DNA of 64,000 nt from Siphonodentalium dalli. Lineage: Eukaryota > Mollusca > Scaphopoda > Gadilida > Siphonodentaliidae. The position numbers and the translations under genes were made by a program. The stretch spans positions 186,921,309-186,985,308 of the forward strand of contig CP136068.1 in assembly GCA_032622095.1 (NCBI GenBank). The letters run 5' to 3'. Positions 47,249 through 58,650 of the stretch are shown in pieces (within the stretch, counting starts at the first letter, position 1; every line of letters begins with the position of its first letter). Under the pieces are notes generated by a model. It had not been told where the DNA came from. It made no database searches and saw only the letters and a program-made list of their open reading frames with translations.

Positions 47249-47976
47249 GTTGTGAAAGTGTTACTATTCCTTAATATCGTATACAGTACGGTAAGCGAGG
47301 GACGGTATTTGTACGGTATACGGGTACTGATTCGTGACCAATTGCTATAACTTGTGTTTGTTTTAAATTGTTTGATGAAAGCATTTAATCACCTTCAAAT
47401 AAATTCGATTTAGAATGATATGGGTTACCTAACAATTAAAGGTCCGTGTAGTTAACTCATCATCTATACTATATATTTTGAGACTTCCGTATATATATAT
47501 GTATATGTGTGTGTGGGTACTTCATAGAATCGGAAACGGCTAGTCGGATTGAGCTCAAATTTCGTATGTAAGTGTAAAATCCACCGACACCGCCGTGGTC
47601 GCGTTTTGGAGAAGATCAGAGCACCCGTTGTCCAATCTCAGTCACAAAAACCGCACTGCGGTGGTTAATCAAGTGATAATTTAATGAGCGTTTGTTTTTG
47701 ACGCATCGCTATAAAGAGCGTTTGTTTACCATTCAACGTTATTAGTATCTGCAGAGAGATATACGGGATTTTGAGTGGTTTCCTATGCGGGGAGATTTAT
47801 TGGATGCCATAGTACTCTTACAACATTTCTGCAATATAATTGCATCAAAGTGTTCAGCATCATTGTTATAGTATGTATGACAAGCATCATTGTTATAGTA
47901 TGTATGACACTTAGGTCAGGGCTTAGGGGGTAGTTAGTGTGGATATAGACATAATGCTTCTCAGAAATCCCGGCAG
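47249..47976. other. No recognisable gene
   Basis: Contains a TATATATATGTATATGTGTG simple stretch (about 47490), a GTCGGATTGAGCTCAAATTT motif (about 47543) related to the next repeat, and a 26-bp direct repeat (AGCATCATTGTTATAGTATG and following bases) at 47857 and 47883. Confidence 0.45.
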
Positions 47977-48290
47977 ACGAGATCTCGGAAACGGGTGGAG
48001 CTATCGACTTAAAATTTGGTATGTCAATGTATCTTGTCCCGGATACGAATTTTATCGGGTCGCCGAGTCCGTGCGACGCCAGCTTCGCGCATGCGCAGAC
48101 AATATCTCGGAAACGGGTGGAGCTGTCGACTTGAAATTTGGTATGTGAATGTATCTTGCCCCGGATACGAATTTTATCGGGTCGCCGAGCCCGTGCGACG
48201 CCAGCTTCGCGCATGCGCTGACCAGATCTCGAAACGAGTGGAGCTATCGACTTGAAATTTGGTTTTTGAATAGCCCGGACAACGTCGGGC
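47977..48290 (+). repeat. Three 122-bp direct repeats ending in a CCCGG-AACG-CGGG motif
   Basis: ATCTCGGAAACGGGTGGAGC starts at 47982, 48104 and, slightly altered, 48225. Each unit continues TCGACTT(A/G)AAATTTGGTAT, then TTTTATCGGGTCGCCGAG, then GCGACGCCAGCTTCGCGCAT. The third ends early in AGCCCGGACAACGTCGGGCT. Unusually GC-rich for the window. The 'TTGAAATTTGGT' phrasing resembles repeats near the 30.9-kb insertion. Mobile origin is inferred. Confidence 0.75.
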
Positions 48291-48491
48291 TCATCATTAA
48301 CTCATTGAAAAACAAAAATAAAATTAATTCAAAAAATTTATTAATTTTTTTTTAAATTGTCATGTTTCTGACGATTGCCGACAGTGGCGGGCTAACCTGC
48401 GAGTTTAATATATAATAGCTGCTTAATAGCTACTAAATACATTTTGTTCGCGAGTGCACATGGGACATAACGTCGCTTGTCCACGTATATA

Positions 48492-48911
48492 TGTGACCGC
48501 CATATCAAATCCAGTCGGAAGTCGGGATTTTTTTACCCTGTGCCAATGCTTTCTCTTATATATGCGAGTCGACCATAGGTCGCCTCGCATATATAAGAGA
48601 ATGCATTGGCCAAATTTTTTTTTACAATTTTAATAATTTGTTCTTGTATTCTTTAACAATTTTATAATTTCACCCATACAGAGCCCCAGACAAACATGAG
48701 CAGACGACATTCTTCTATATGCTTCTATATATGTGTGGGTAATGGATGTTTTTTATTTTATGTCCTAAAAATTGTAAGAAACATTTATTTAAAAAACATG
48801 ATAAACAAATTGTTAGGCCAATGCATTCTCTTATATATGCGAGGCGACCAATGCATTGGCAAAGGGTAAACAAATCCCGACTTCCGACTGGATTTGATAT
48901 GACGGGTCACA
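48492..48911 (-). mobile_element. Foldback element F, copy 4
   Basis: Outer ends TGTGACCGCCATATCAAA (one base shorter than copy 1) and GACGGGTCACA. The left hairpin is intact (about 48541-48611); the right hairpin is shortened (48819-48860). The core (GAGCAGACGAC, GTAATGGATG) is the reverse complement of copy 1's core, so the element sits in the opposite orientation. Flanks TATAT and ATATG fit a TA or AT target. Confidence 0.85.
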
Positions 48912-49289
48912 TATGTGCTTAATGCTAAATGGATTCTCCTACTCAGTTATAAACGAATACATTGGAATAGCATACATTATTCAGTTGAATGGATGTTAAT
49001 GATATACGAGCAAACGACAGTCATGCAGACGAAATGATAATAATACAAGTGCAGAAGAATTAGTATTCATTGGTGTGAAATGTTTAGACAATAAGTTCAA
49101 CAAACGACCCTATTATCTGAACATTGGTTAATGGATAACTACTCGTCAATGAATATTTAGTTTAGAAAGAGTTAAACGGTTATGGCGCATTCGAGCTTCC
49201 CAAATTTGTCTACGTAATTTTGAATCAGATATACAATAGGTTGACAAATACACGAAATATTGAAGTACCGGCTTCATATGCTCTGAAAA
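48912..49289. other. No recognisable gene
   Basis: Unassigned AT-rich sequence between foldback copy 4 and repeat R3. Confidence 0.4.
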
Positions 49290-49620
49290 ATAATTTCCAT
49301 GACCATTTTCCAATTGTATTAAATTTTTCGCACAGAAGTGAAAACAATGCTCTTTATTTCTATCATGTCAGGAATAGACTAACACGGAACGCTCTTTTCT
49401 GTTCCCTGTAGTACAAATGGCTGGGATTTTGTTTTTGGACACAAATATCGAGCTGAAGGTTTTTTGTTTTTATGGCATCAATGCGTCTTTCTGCAACACA
49501 TGATGCTCGTAGAAAGATAGTTCAAATATGTATCGACCTATTTCACTACCTGGACAAAATCAAAAGCGAATATTTTCAGGTGAATTTTGGAGTGCAGACC
49601 GCCAAGTGGTTATAAGTGTT
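49290..49620 (+). repeat. Dispersed repeat R3, second copy
   Basis: Inverted relative to 45640-45955. Its open frame (ending 49411 after FYHVRNRLTRNALFCSL) stops soon after the shared motif. Confidence 0.65.
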
Positions 49621-50075
49621 CAACCAGTGCTACATCAGGTACCATCTTGAGTGCAAAACCCACTACCAAATTCCAGTTATCCAGGCGGAGAATTTACAAA
49701 ATTCCCATATTAGTTTCAATGTCCTCATTCATAAGTTTTTCTCTCGTGGGTCCATATTCCTAATGGGCTACTTTAATGTCCACAGTCTTGTCACGAACGC
49801 GTATATACAATGAGTCACACTCTTTCATATATCGCATCCTTACAAATTAAGTAATACAAATAAAGACAAATTCCATTGCTAAACTGAGAAGCCAACATGG
49901 GGAATAAAACAAAAAGCAACAAAATGCCACCAAACGGCAGCAAATAAATAAATATTCTTGAAAACTATTAGTTCCATCTCCATTGACCGTTTTGACAGCC
50001 ATCTCAGATTGTGAATTATAATATTGCCCCGATGTCATACCTTCACAAGTATATACATATATCTATAACCTTTTG
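49621..50075. other. No recognisable gene
   Basis: No domain-bearing frame. Sequence preceding the 52-bp satellite. Confidence 0.4.
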
Positions 50076-53000
50076 ATAAAGTGAGTTTGATGAAGCTAAA
50101 TCGCGGGGATGGGTGTTAAAGCATTGAAGAAGGTGAGTTTGGTGACGTTAAATCGCGGGATGGGTGTTAAACCATTGAAGAAGGTGAGTTTAGTGAAGCT
50201 AAATCGCGGGGATGGGTGTTAAAGCATTGAATATTTTAAAGTGAGTTTGGTGACGTTAAATCGCGGGGATGGGTGTTAAAGCATTGAAGAAGGTGAGTTT
50301 GGTGAAGCTACATCGCGGGGATGGGTGTTAAAGTATTGAAGAAGGTGAGTTTGGTGACGTTAAATCGCGGGGATGGGTGTTAAAGTATTGAAGAAGGTGA
50401 GTTTGGTGAAGCTAAATCGCGGGGATGGGTTTTAAAGTATTGAAGAAGGTGAGTTTGGTGACGTTAAATCGCGGGGATGTGTGTTAAAGCATTGTATATT
50501 TTAAAGTGAGTTTGGTGAAGCTAAATCGCTGGGATGGGTATTAAAGCATTGAATATTTTAAAGTGAGTTTGATGAAGTTAAATCGCGGGGATGTGTGCTA
50601 ATGCATTGAATATTCTAAAGTGAGTTTGGTGAAGCTAAATCGCGGGGATGGGTGTTAAAGCATTGAAGAAGGTGAGTTTGGTGACGTTAAATCGCGGGGA
50701 TGGGTGTTAAAGTATTGAAAAATGTGAGTTTTGTGACGTTAAATCGGGGGGATGTGTGCTAAAGGATTGAATATTTTAAAGTGAGTTTGGTGACGTTAAA
50801 TCCCGGGGATGTGTGTTAAAGCATTGAAGAAGGTGAGTTTGCTGAAGCCAAATCGCGGGGATGGGTGTTAAAGTATTGATGAAGGTGAGTTTGGTGACGT
50901 TAAATCGCGGGGATGGGTGTTAAAGCATTGAATATTTTAAAGTGAGTTTGGTGAAGCTAAATCGCTGGGATGGGTGTTAAAGCATTGAAGAAGGTGAGTT
51001 TGGTGAAGCTTAATTGCGGGGATGGGTGTTAAAGCATTGAAGAAGGTGAGTTTGTTGACGTTAAATCGCGGGGATGGGTGTTAAAGTATTGAAGAAGGTT
51101 ACTTTGGTGACGTTAAATCGCGGGGATGGGTGTTAAAGCATTGAAGAAGGTGAGTTTGTTGACGCTTAATCGCGGGGATGGGTGTTAAAGTATTGAAGAA
51201 GATTACTTTGGTGACGTTAAATCGCGGGGATGTGTGTTAAAGTATTGAAGAAGGTGAGTTTGGTGACGTTAAATCGCGGGGATGGGTGTTAAAGTATTGA
51301 AGAAGGTGAGTTTGGTGACATTAAATCGCGGGGATGTGTGTTAAAGTATTGAAGAAGGTGAGTTTGGTGACGTTAAATCGCGGGGATGGGTGTTAAAGTA
51401 TTGAAGAAGGTGAGTTTGGTGACGTTAAATCGCGGGGATGGGTGTTAAAGTATTGAAGAAGGTGAGTTTGGTGACGTTAAATCGCGGGGATGGGTGTTAA
51501 AGTATTGAAGAAGGTGAGTTTGGTGACATTAAATCGCGGGGATGTGTGTTAAAGTATTGAAGAAGGTGAGTTTGGTGACGTTAAATCGCGGGGATGGGTG
51601 TTAAAGTATTGAAGAAGGTGAGTTTGGTGACGTTAAATCGCGGGGATGGGTGTTAAAGTATTGAAGAAGGTGAGTTTGGTGACATTAAATCGCGGGGATG
51701 GGTGTTAAAGTATTGAAGAAGGTGAGTTTGGTGACATTAAATCGCGGGGATGTGTGTTAAAGTATTGAAGAAGGTGAGTTTGGTGACGTTAAATCGCGGG
51801 GATGGGTGTTAAAGTATTGAAGAAGGTGAGTTTGGTGACATTAAATCGCGGGGATGTGTGTTAAAGTATTGAAGAAGGTGAGTTTGGTGACGTTAAATCG
51901 CGGGGATGGGTGTTAAAGTATTGAAGAAGGTGAGTTTGGTGAAGCAAGGTCGCGGGGATGGGTGTTAAAGCATTGAATATTTTAAAGTGAGTTTGGTGAA
52001 GCTAAATCGCGGGGATGGGTGTTAAAGCATTGAAGAAGGTGAGTTTGATTACGTAAACTCGGGGATGTGTGCTAAAGCATTGAATATTTTAAAGTGAGTT
52101 TGGTGAAGTTAAATCGCGGGGATGTGTGTTAAAGTATTGAAGAAGGTGAGTTTGGTGACGTTAAATCGCGGGGATGGGTGTTAAAGCATTGAATATTTTA
52201 AAGTGAGTTTGGTGAAGCCAAATCGCGGGGATGGGTGTTAAAGCATTGGAGAAGGTGAGTTTGATGACGTTAAATCGCGCGGATGGGTGCTAAAGTATTG
52301 AAGAAGGTGAGTTTGGTGACGTTAAATCCCGGGGATGTGTGTTAAAGCATTGATGAAGGTGAGTTTGGTGACGTTAAATCGCGGGGATGGGTGTTAAAGT
52401 ATTGATGATAGTGAGTTTGGTAACGTTAAATCGCGGGGATGGGTGTTAACGTATTGAAGAAGGTGGGTTTGGTGAAGCTTAATCGCGGGGATGGGTGTTA
52501 AAGCATTGAAGAAGGTGAGTTTGGTGACGTTAAATCGCGGGGATGGGTGTTAAAGTATTGAAGAAGGTGAGTTTGGTGAAGCTAAATCTCGGGGATGGGT
52601 GTTAAAGTATTGATGATAGTGAGTTTGGTAACGTTAAATCGCGGGGATGGGTGTTAACGTATTGAAGAAGGTGGGTTTGGTGAAGCTTAATCGCGGGGAT
52701 GGGTGTTAAAGCATTGAAGAAGGTGAGTTTGGTGACGTTAAATCGCGGGGATGGGTGTTAAAGTATTGAAGAAGGTGAGTTTGGTGAAGCAAGGTCGCGG
52801 GGATGGGTGCTAATGTATTGAAGAAGGTGAGTTTGGTGAAGCTAAATCTCGGGGATGGGTGTTAAAGTATTGATGATAGTGAGTTTGGTAACGTTAAATC
52901 GCGGGGATGGGTGTTAACGTATTGAAGAAGGTGGGTTTGGTGACGTTAAATCGCGGGGATGGGTGTTAAAGCATTGAAGAAGGTGGGTTTGGTGAAGCAA

Positions 53001-53745
53001 AATGGCGGGGATGGGTTCTAAATCATCGAAGAAGGTGAGTTTGTTGACGTTAAATCGGGGGATGTGTGCTAAACCATTTGAATATTTTAAAGTGAGTTTG
53101 GTAATGTGCTAAAGCATTGAATGTCTTAAAGTGAGTTTGGTGACGATAAATCGCGGGGATGGGTGTTAAAGCATTGAATATTTTAAAGTGAGTTTGGTGA
53201 AGTTAAATCGCTGGGATTTGTGTTAAAGCATTGAAGAAGGTGAGTTTTGTGAAGCTAAATCGCGGGGATGGGTGCTAAATCATTGAAGAAGCTGAGTTTG
53301 GTGACGTTAACTCTGGGGATGTGTGCTAAAGCATTGAATATTTTAAAGTGAGTTTGGTAAAGCAAAATCTCGGGGATGGGTGTTAAAGCATTGAATAATA
53401 TGAGTTTGATGAAGTCAAATCGCGGGGATGGGTGTTAAAGCGTTGAAGATATGTGAGTTCGATTAATTCAAATCTCGGGGATGGGTGTTAAAACATTGAA
53501 GAATGTGAGTTTGATGAAGTCAAATCGCTTGGATGGGTGTTAAAGCATTGAAGAATGTGAGTTTGATGAAGTCAAATCGCTTGGATGGGTGTTAAAGCAT
53601 TGAAGAATGTGAGTTTGATGAAGTCAAATCACGGGGATGGGTGTTAAAGCGTTGAAGATATGTGAGTTTGATGAAGTCAAATCACGGGGATGGGTGTTAA
53701 AACATTGAAGAAAGTGAATTTGGCGAAGTTAAATCGCCGGGATGG
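50076..53745 (+). repeat. 52-bp satellite array, about 70 copies
   Basis: The unit is GAAGGTGAGTTTGGTGACGT, then TAAATCGCGGGGATGGGTGT, then TAAAGTATTGAA. A 57-bp variant replaces GAAGAAG with GAATATTTTAAA. GACGTT and GAAGCT subtypes alternate in places. The block from 51,240 to 51,950 is nearly uniform. Three copies of GATGATAGTGAGTTTGGTAA (52404, 52612, 52872) mark segmental duplications of 4 and 5 units. The plus strand is G-rich. Edges, especially 53000-53745, are diverged. Confidence 0.97.
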
Positions 53746-53843
53746 GTGTAGTCTGTTAACTCCCAGAACAAAATTGGGTTTACAACCACAAGATCATCAT
53801 CATATCATACATTGATGATAATTGTATATGAAAGTAAGGGTGT

Positions 53844-54353
53844 TTAAAGGCACGGTTGGCCTTAATTGTCAAAAATATTCATATTTTTCCAAACACCGTA
53901 AACAGAAAAACATTAAAACGCATACAGTTTCGTTCATATATACCATGACCATCGCGTACATAGCATGCTATCATAAAGACCTACTATATTCTACTATATT
54001 TTACCTAAGCAAGAGCCTGATTGTGTTACAGAACACAGCACAATGCTACTGGCTGATCACACACAAATGGCATAAACTCTCTTCATTAGTCCCATATCAG
54101 GAATTCACCAACAAGAACGCTCTTTATGTTTACCATCATAATATAAACAAACACAAGAAAAGTAACTTTTTATGTTTTTGTTTACATAACAATGGTCAAA
54201 CATATGACAATAACATACTGTTTATGTGATATTTCTTATTTGTATACGGACAAAGTCTGTCTAAATTTTGATGTTCTTTCTGTTTGTGGCGGTATTTGAC
54301 GGGTGGAAATATTTTCGCAGGATACCCACCGCCAAGGCCAACCGTACCTTTAA
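53844..54353. mobile_element. TTAA-flanked inverted-repeat element
   Basis: TTAA at 53844-53847 and 54350-54353. The ends AGGCACGGTTGGCCTT and AAGGCCAACCGTACCT are inverted repeats. The 135-codon frame at 53822-54229 starts outside the element and has no domain. The termini do not begin CCC, so a piggyBac link is weaker than for 1128-1470. Confidence 0.65.
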
Positions 54354-54689
54354 GCGTATAGTAGTGTAGCCGTCAACTTATTCATATGGGCACCGAAGTG
54401 CATTCTGCTTCGCCTCTCTCCTCCAAGCATAATAGTATCAGAAAGAACCTACTTGCAGGCTCGCCCGAAATTTCCATCAGGGAAAATCACATAATATTTT
54501 TAAAGACCAGCTGAATAATACAATTAATTTAGCTCCAAACATATCTAAATATGTCTTAACTCATGCTAAATAAGGTTTATAACATATATCCTTTCCATTT
54601 TGTTCACATTTTTACACAAAAGTACTATTTCCAGACATTTGAATAAAACGGCTTCTTTGTTTACAATAGTCATTTTTGAATCGGGGGTT
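54354..54689. other. No recognisable gene
   Basis: AT-rich sequence before the promoter-like stretch. Confidence 0.4.
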
Positions 54690-54831
54690 TCCGTCGCGAC
54701 TCGGAAATGACGTCACCGAGGGTACAAAGACGGAAGAAATTTTATGCGCCGTTTTTAAAATCACGTATTTTGAAATCGTCTTTTGTTATTGTTGTTTATT
54801 TTTTTGAAGAATAAAACGTACTCGGCGCTGC
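54690..54831 (+). promoter_or_regulatory. Promoter-like stretch with ETS and CRE motifs
   Basis: CGACTCGGAAATGACGTCAC (54698-54717) has an ETS-type CGGAA core next to a full CRE, TGACGTCA (54708-54715). It is relatively CpG-rich (TCGGGGG, CCGTCGCGAC, GCGCCG, TCGGCGC) in an AT-rich window and lies about 120 bases before an ATG opening a THAP-like frame. ETS plus CRE is typical of animal housekeeping promoters; activity here is inferred. Confidence 0.45.
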
Positions 54832-55085
54832 ATGGCTGCAGACTGTAGCCATAAATGTTCAAGTGGCACAATAATTAATCTAGCCATTCGACAACAGTGG
54901 ACGGCGTTTGTTCACAACTAGAGTTTGGAATGGGCTGTCACAATACAGCTCTGCTTGTGTTCCAAGCACTTTGAAGTTTGAAGAAGGATCTTTCACAAAT
55001 ATTGTGAAATGCAAGCTGCGACATACAAGTGTGATTCACATTGTCAAACAAAATGTTATCTACGTGAATACCGGTACCAATAAAC
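54832..55085 (+). pseudogene. THAP-domain-like fragment
   Basis: From ATG 54832 the frame reads MAADCSHKCSSGTIINLAIR, then QQWTAFVHN, TAG (54919-54921). In the same frame it continues LEWAVTIQLCLCSKHFE and stops again. The next frame continues EEGSFTNIVKCKLRH. C-x3-C, two Trp, then C-S-K-H-F-E is the THAP zinc-finger order (C2CH, DNA-binding, common in P-element-type transposases and host regulators). The C-to-C spacing is about 33 residues, slightly short. Stops and a shift suggest a dead copy or an exon broken by sequencing error. Confidence 0.45.
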
Positions 55086-55108
55086 ACCCATGCACTCACG
55101 GTCCTTGT

Positions 55109-55126
55109 GGGGGGGGGGGGGGGGGG
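55109..55126 (+). repeat. G homopolymer, 18 bases
   Basis: An uninterrupted G run just after the THAP-like fragment. Similar runs: 14 G at 17817-17830 (giant-element end) and 15 C at 56718-56732. Confidence 0.9.
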
Positions 55127-56871
55127 TATCAGTAGACCTACGGCTACGTCGTAGTACATGGATCATACATGGGGATTTACTTTCGGCGATGTGTGAATCG
55201 TGACTTGTTCTACTCAAGCGTGAATACATAAATCGGCACCTTGACAATACAAAATGTCAGATATGCATGACAATATGCAAAATTAAGCATGATTTACAAG
55301 GCTACCAATCAACAATCTGTGTAATATAAGTGACTGTTCTACGTTAATTCTAGTCTAACGTGACGTAAACATCGATTAGAACCTGAACTTGAAATGTAAT
55401 GATTCAATGAAAATCATTAGTAAGTCTACTCACCAGATTGAATTTTTCGAATAATTAAAATCCAATACATATCACCAATGTATTAATCCATTTGTGAAAG
55501 CATATAAATGAAATCAGACGAAAATGTACCGCACTGCATTCACGTGTTACGAGCTGTGTCGATCATGTCAGTTTGTCACGATTTTTCGCCAATATTTCCA
55601 CCAACAAAACATAAATTCCTTGTATTCCAATCGAATTGTTCAGAGAAATTCTTGACGGTACTTCGAATTATATACCTGGCTACGAATTTATATGACTACA
55701 TCAGTCATTAAGCAGTAACCGAGCATTAACAAACTGGTATTTGAACTATAAACACAAACAAATATTATGCAGGTGATGTGACCTATACATCTGACCTAAC
55801 CTCAACGTCATACACGTGCGTGTGCATATCCATACTCGACAATAATGTGTCTAAAGTACTGTTGACTATGAAACACCTACTATCGTAAAAGATAGATCAA
55901 TTATGGAATTATGTTACGTTTTAACATGCCTTCAGTCCACTGTATGGGTATTATTTTAAAAATAAAAACAGCAATCTATTTTGTTATTGCGAATGTAGCA
56001 TGCGTAAAATATCGTTCGATTTGTGATCAAAGCGCAGTACCGTAGGCCTAGTAAGTGCTACGTTCGTCATATGCACAGGAACGCCCACATTTCCACCGAG
56101 TGTGGTATATATAGGCCTATATAGGCCCTAGATAGTTGGTCCGTGTGGAGATTGTGCGTTACTGGTCTTGATTCATTTGAAACAATAAAGTGAATAAACA
56201 TAATACATACTGAAAATAATATATATATACGTACGCCTTTTGCGGTTTTTGTTTTGTTGACAGATTGTCAAAAAAATGTGTTTTATATGATGATCTAAAG
56301 GCCATACATGATACTGCATGTAGAATTCAGGTCAGTATCGGTACGTAGACAGCAGTTTGGAAATTCTTGATAGTATAAAATGTTTGATGTTTCACACCTA
56401 CCTTCCATTAGTGACCATACATTCTCAATGAGAACTTGGGTGTTAAATTATAAAGCCAGTTGAAAAATTTAAACATAAAGAGCATTTAATTGGAGGATTA
56501 TAGGGCCTACTAGTAATGGAATATATAGGTCAAGCTTTTGCTTTTGTGGATTTCTGCTCACTACGTTCATGACTGACTAGATGAAATAATTACATACCAA
56601 CACATCTTAATACCCAGTATCGTGAATATCAGGTTAAAACATAATTGTTTATTTAATCATGGAGCGATCTACTTGTGATATGCAATAGGTTTCTGAATAA
56701 ATGGTGAAAGGATGTGTCCCCCCCCCCCCCCCACACGCGCAATTAACTGTTTGACACAACACAAGTTGAAAATTATACACCACATACAGGCTGAACTGTC
56801 TAACTGTTTTAATTTCAATTCAGTTAAATTGTTGAGGATTGGGAAATGTGTTGACGTTTAGACCAACGTAC
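55127..56871. other. No recognisable gene
   Basis: No domain-bearing frame. Includes overlapping palindromes of TATATAGGCCTATATAGGCC type (about 56107-56127) and the 15-C run at 56718-56732. Confidence 0.4.
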
Positions 56872-57190
56872 AGCAGCCTATCTTTCTACTTTTGGTCCGA
56901 AAGAGGGGGAACCGGTGCAAATGCATGGTCCATGGATGCGATGATTTATTGTCGGATCGTCGGTCAATGGACTCTGGCCGATATGTGGAGGATCATTTTC
57001 ATCAGGCTCGAATGCAGCAAGATCAAAATCATCTTTACAACGTTAGCGCTGACCTGCCATCGTCATTATAGCCGCACGTTGCCAATGACGCAAAGCAGAA
57101 CTGTGCATTTGTGATCCCTCCGTGTCATGTCACGTGCTCCTCCAGTAGCCATGTGCGCGCAGTGCAAAATGAAAACAAATATTCGGCGAC
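56872..57190 (-). other. CpG-richer stretch, possible gene 5' end
   Basis: CpG density is visibly higher than around it, and there is an E-box (GCACGTGAC, about 57130). On the minus strand an ATG at about 57152 opens a 28-codon frame (MATGGARDMTRRDHKC...). A separate frame lower down reads DDFDLAAFEPDENDPPHIGQ and continues about 30 residues to a stop near 56880. Composition of the latter is protein-like, but I recognise no domain and no convincing splice pair. Could be an exon of an unknown gene or chance. Confidence 0.2.
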
Positions 57191-57701
57191 TGTTTCGTTC
57201 CCAAGATATAAAAAATAATTGCAGGATATTTTGACGGGATTTTTTGCGGATTTGTGTTAAGGGGACTTAGATACACACGGGGTGATATATCAATACTCAA
57301 ATTAGGTTACAGTTCAGCTGGACTTTAAGGTCACACAAAGATATATAATAAGCAAAAAAACTGTGTTATTAGCGTACGGCTATGTCACACGTGTTCGCCA
57401 ATATGGTTATTTATCAAGTCCTATATAGTTTGGAACAATGCTGATGCAGGCCCTGCGTGCACGGCGTATTTAGTGTACTATATATATGCATTATTCTCTA
57501 ATAAAATTTGACATGACATACTGGCGGCCTGTACACCCCCTGCGCTACGGACATGTAGATATAGTATACCCCACGTTACCTTATCAGGTTCTGATTGGCT
57601 GCACACTGCATACTAGTATATATATATAGATAATGCACGGCTTGCAGTTGACAACGCCAAAATATTTTGCTACAAGATATGCATTATTCAATATATAGAG
57701 G
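57191..57701. other. No recognisable gene
   Basis: Unassigned AT-rich sequence. Confidence 0.4.
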
Positions 57702-57845
57702 ATCTACAACGTGTCCCCAGTTTATAGCGGGATTTTAAAAACGAGTCCAGTAAATTAGGTCTGGTTCGAGCCTTTGGCGAGGTCCAGACTTAATTTACTG
57801 GACGAGTTTTGTAAATTCAGCTATTAGCTGGGTACGAGTTGTAGA
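57702..57845. repeat. Hairpin MITE H, copy 1
   Basis: The left arm starts ATCTACAACGTGTCCCCAGT and the right arm ends GAGTTGTAGAT. An inner stem, GAGTCCAGTAAATTA..GTCTGG / CCAGACTTAATTTACTGGAC, is nearly perfect. Same family as 58651-58758. Confidence 0.78.
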
Positions 57846-58196
57846 TTCTATTTATTACATAATCCAAAATATCGATAGCACATACTGAAATAAACAAATA
57901 CACGTATGAAGCGAAACTAAGTTCAGCTTCTATAAGTCACTTTTATCTTTACTATGCGTTGTTTGTCCGTGTAACGAAATAGTACCAGATAAATAAAGAA
58001 TCTTTGGCGTATTTAATAGGGTATATTTATTGACATAGCTTTTCAAACTCTTCATTCATTAAAGTTTGTTAGAACAAATATTGGATGCCATAGTATATTG
58101 AGACGTAGCGTACGGAATGTAAACAGACGACACATCGGACGTCAAAGGTCACCTGGCACTATTTCCTGTTATTAAACGAAAGTTTAATATCACAAT
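57846..58196. other. No recognisable gene
   Basis: Unassigned AT-rich sequence. Confidence 0.4.
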
Positions 58197-58290
58197 TTAT
58201 AGAATGGGTTTATAGAATGGGTTTATAGAATGGGTTTATAGAATGGGTTTATAGAATGGGTTTATAGAATGGGTTTATAGAATGGGTTTA
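58197..58290 (+). repeat. 13-bp minisatellite, seven copies
   Basis: TATAGAATGGGTT repeated seven times without visible variation (AGAATGGG at 58201, 58214, 58227, 58240, 58253, 58266 and 58279). Confidence 0.95.
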
Positions 58291-58650
58291 TTAAATGTAA
58301 TAAGGGCATGATCATGTAATAGTTTATTCTATTCATTAAATCCATAATTACAATACTGATATGTAACGGTCATGATATGCCAGATGTACCCAAATGTATT
58401 ATTGTTGATAATATGTGATTCGGAATCCGGGGACAATGCATGAAGAAGAGAATCAGTTTGTGTGACTGATATTGTTATTGTGAAGTTTAATTTAAACCAG
58501 CAAATGCAATGGCAAACAATGCACAGTTTCGTGAAACGACATCGCACGCCTTTTATAATCCACTTCCTTTTAGAAACCACTGTTTGCTTCACGTCTCATT
58601 TATTTATTTAAGTATGTTTTTTGGAGGTTTGGGGTCAATTAATAACGATA
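58291..58650. other. No recognisable gene
   Basis: An 87-codon minus frame (58329-58592) has no domain. Confidence 0.35.
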
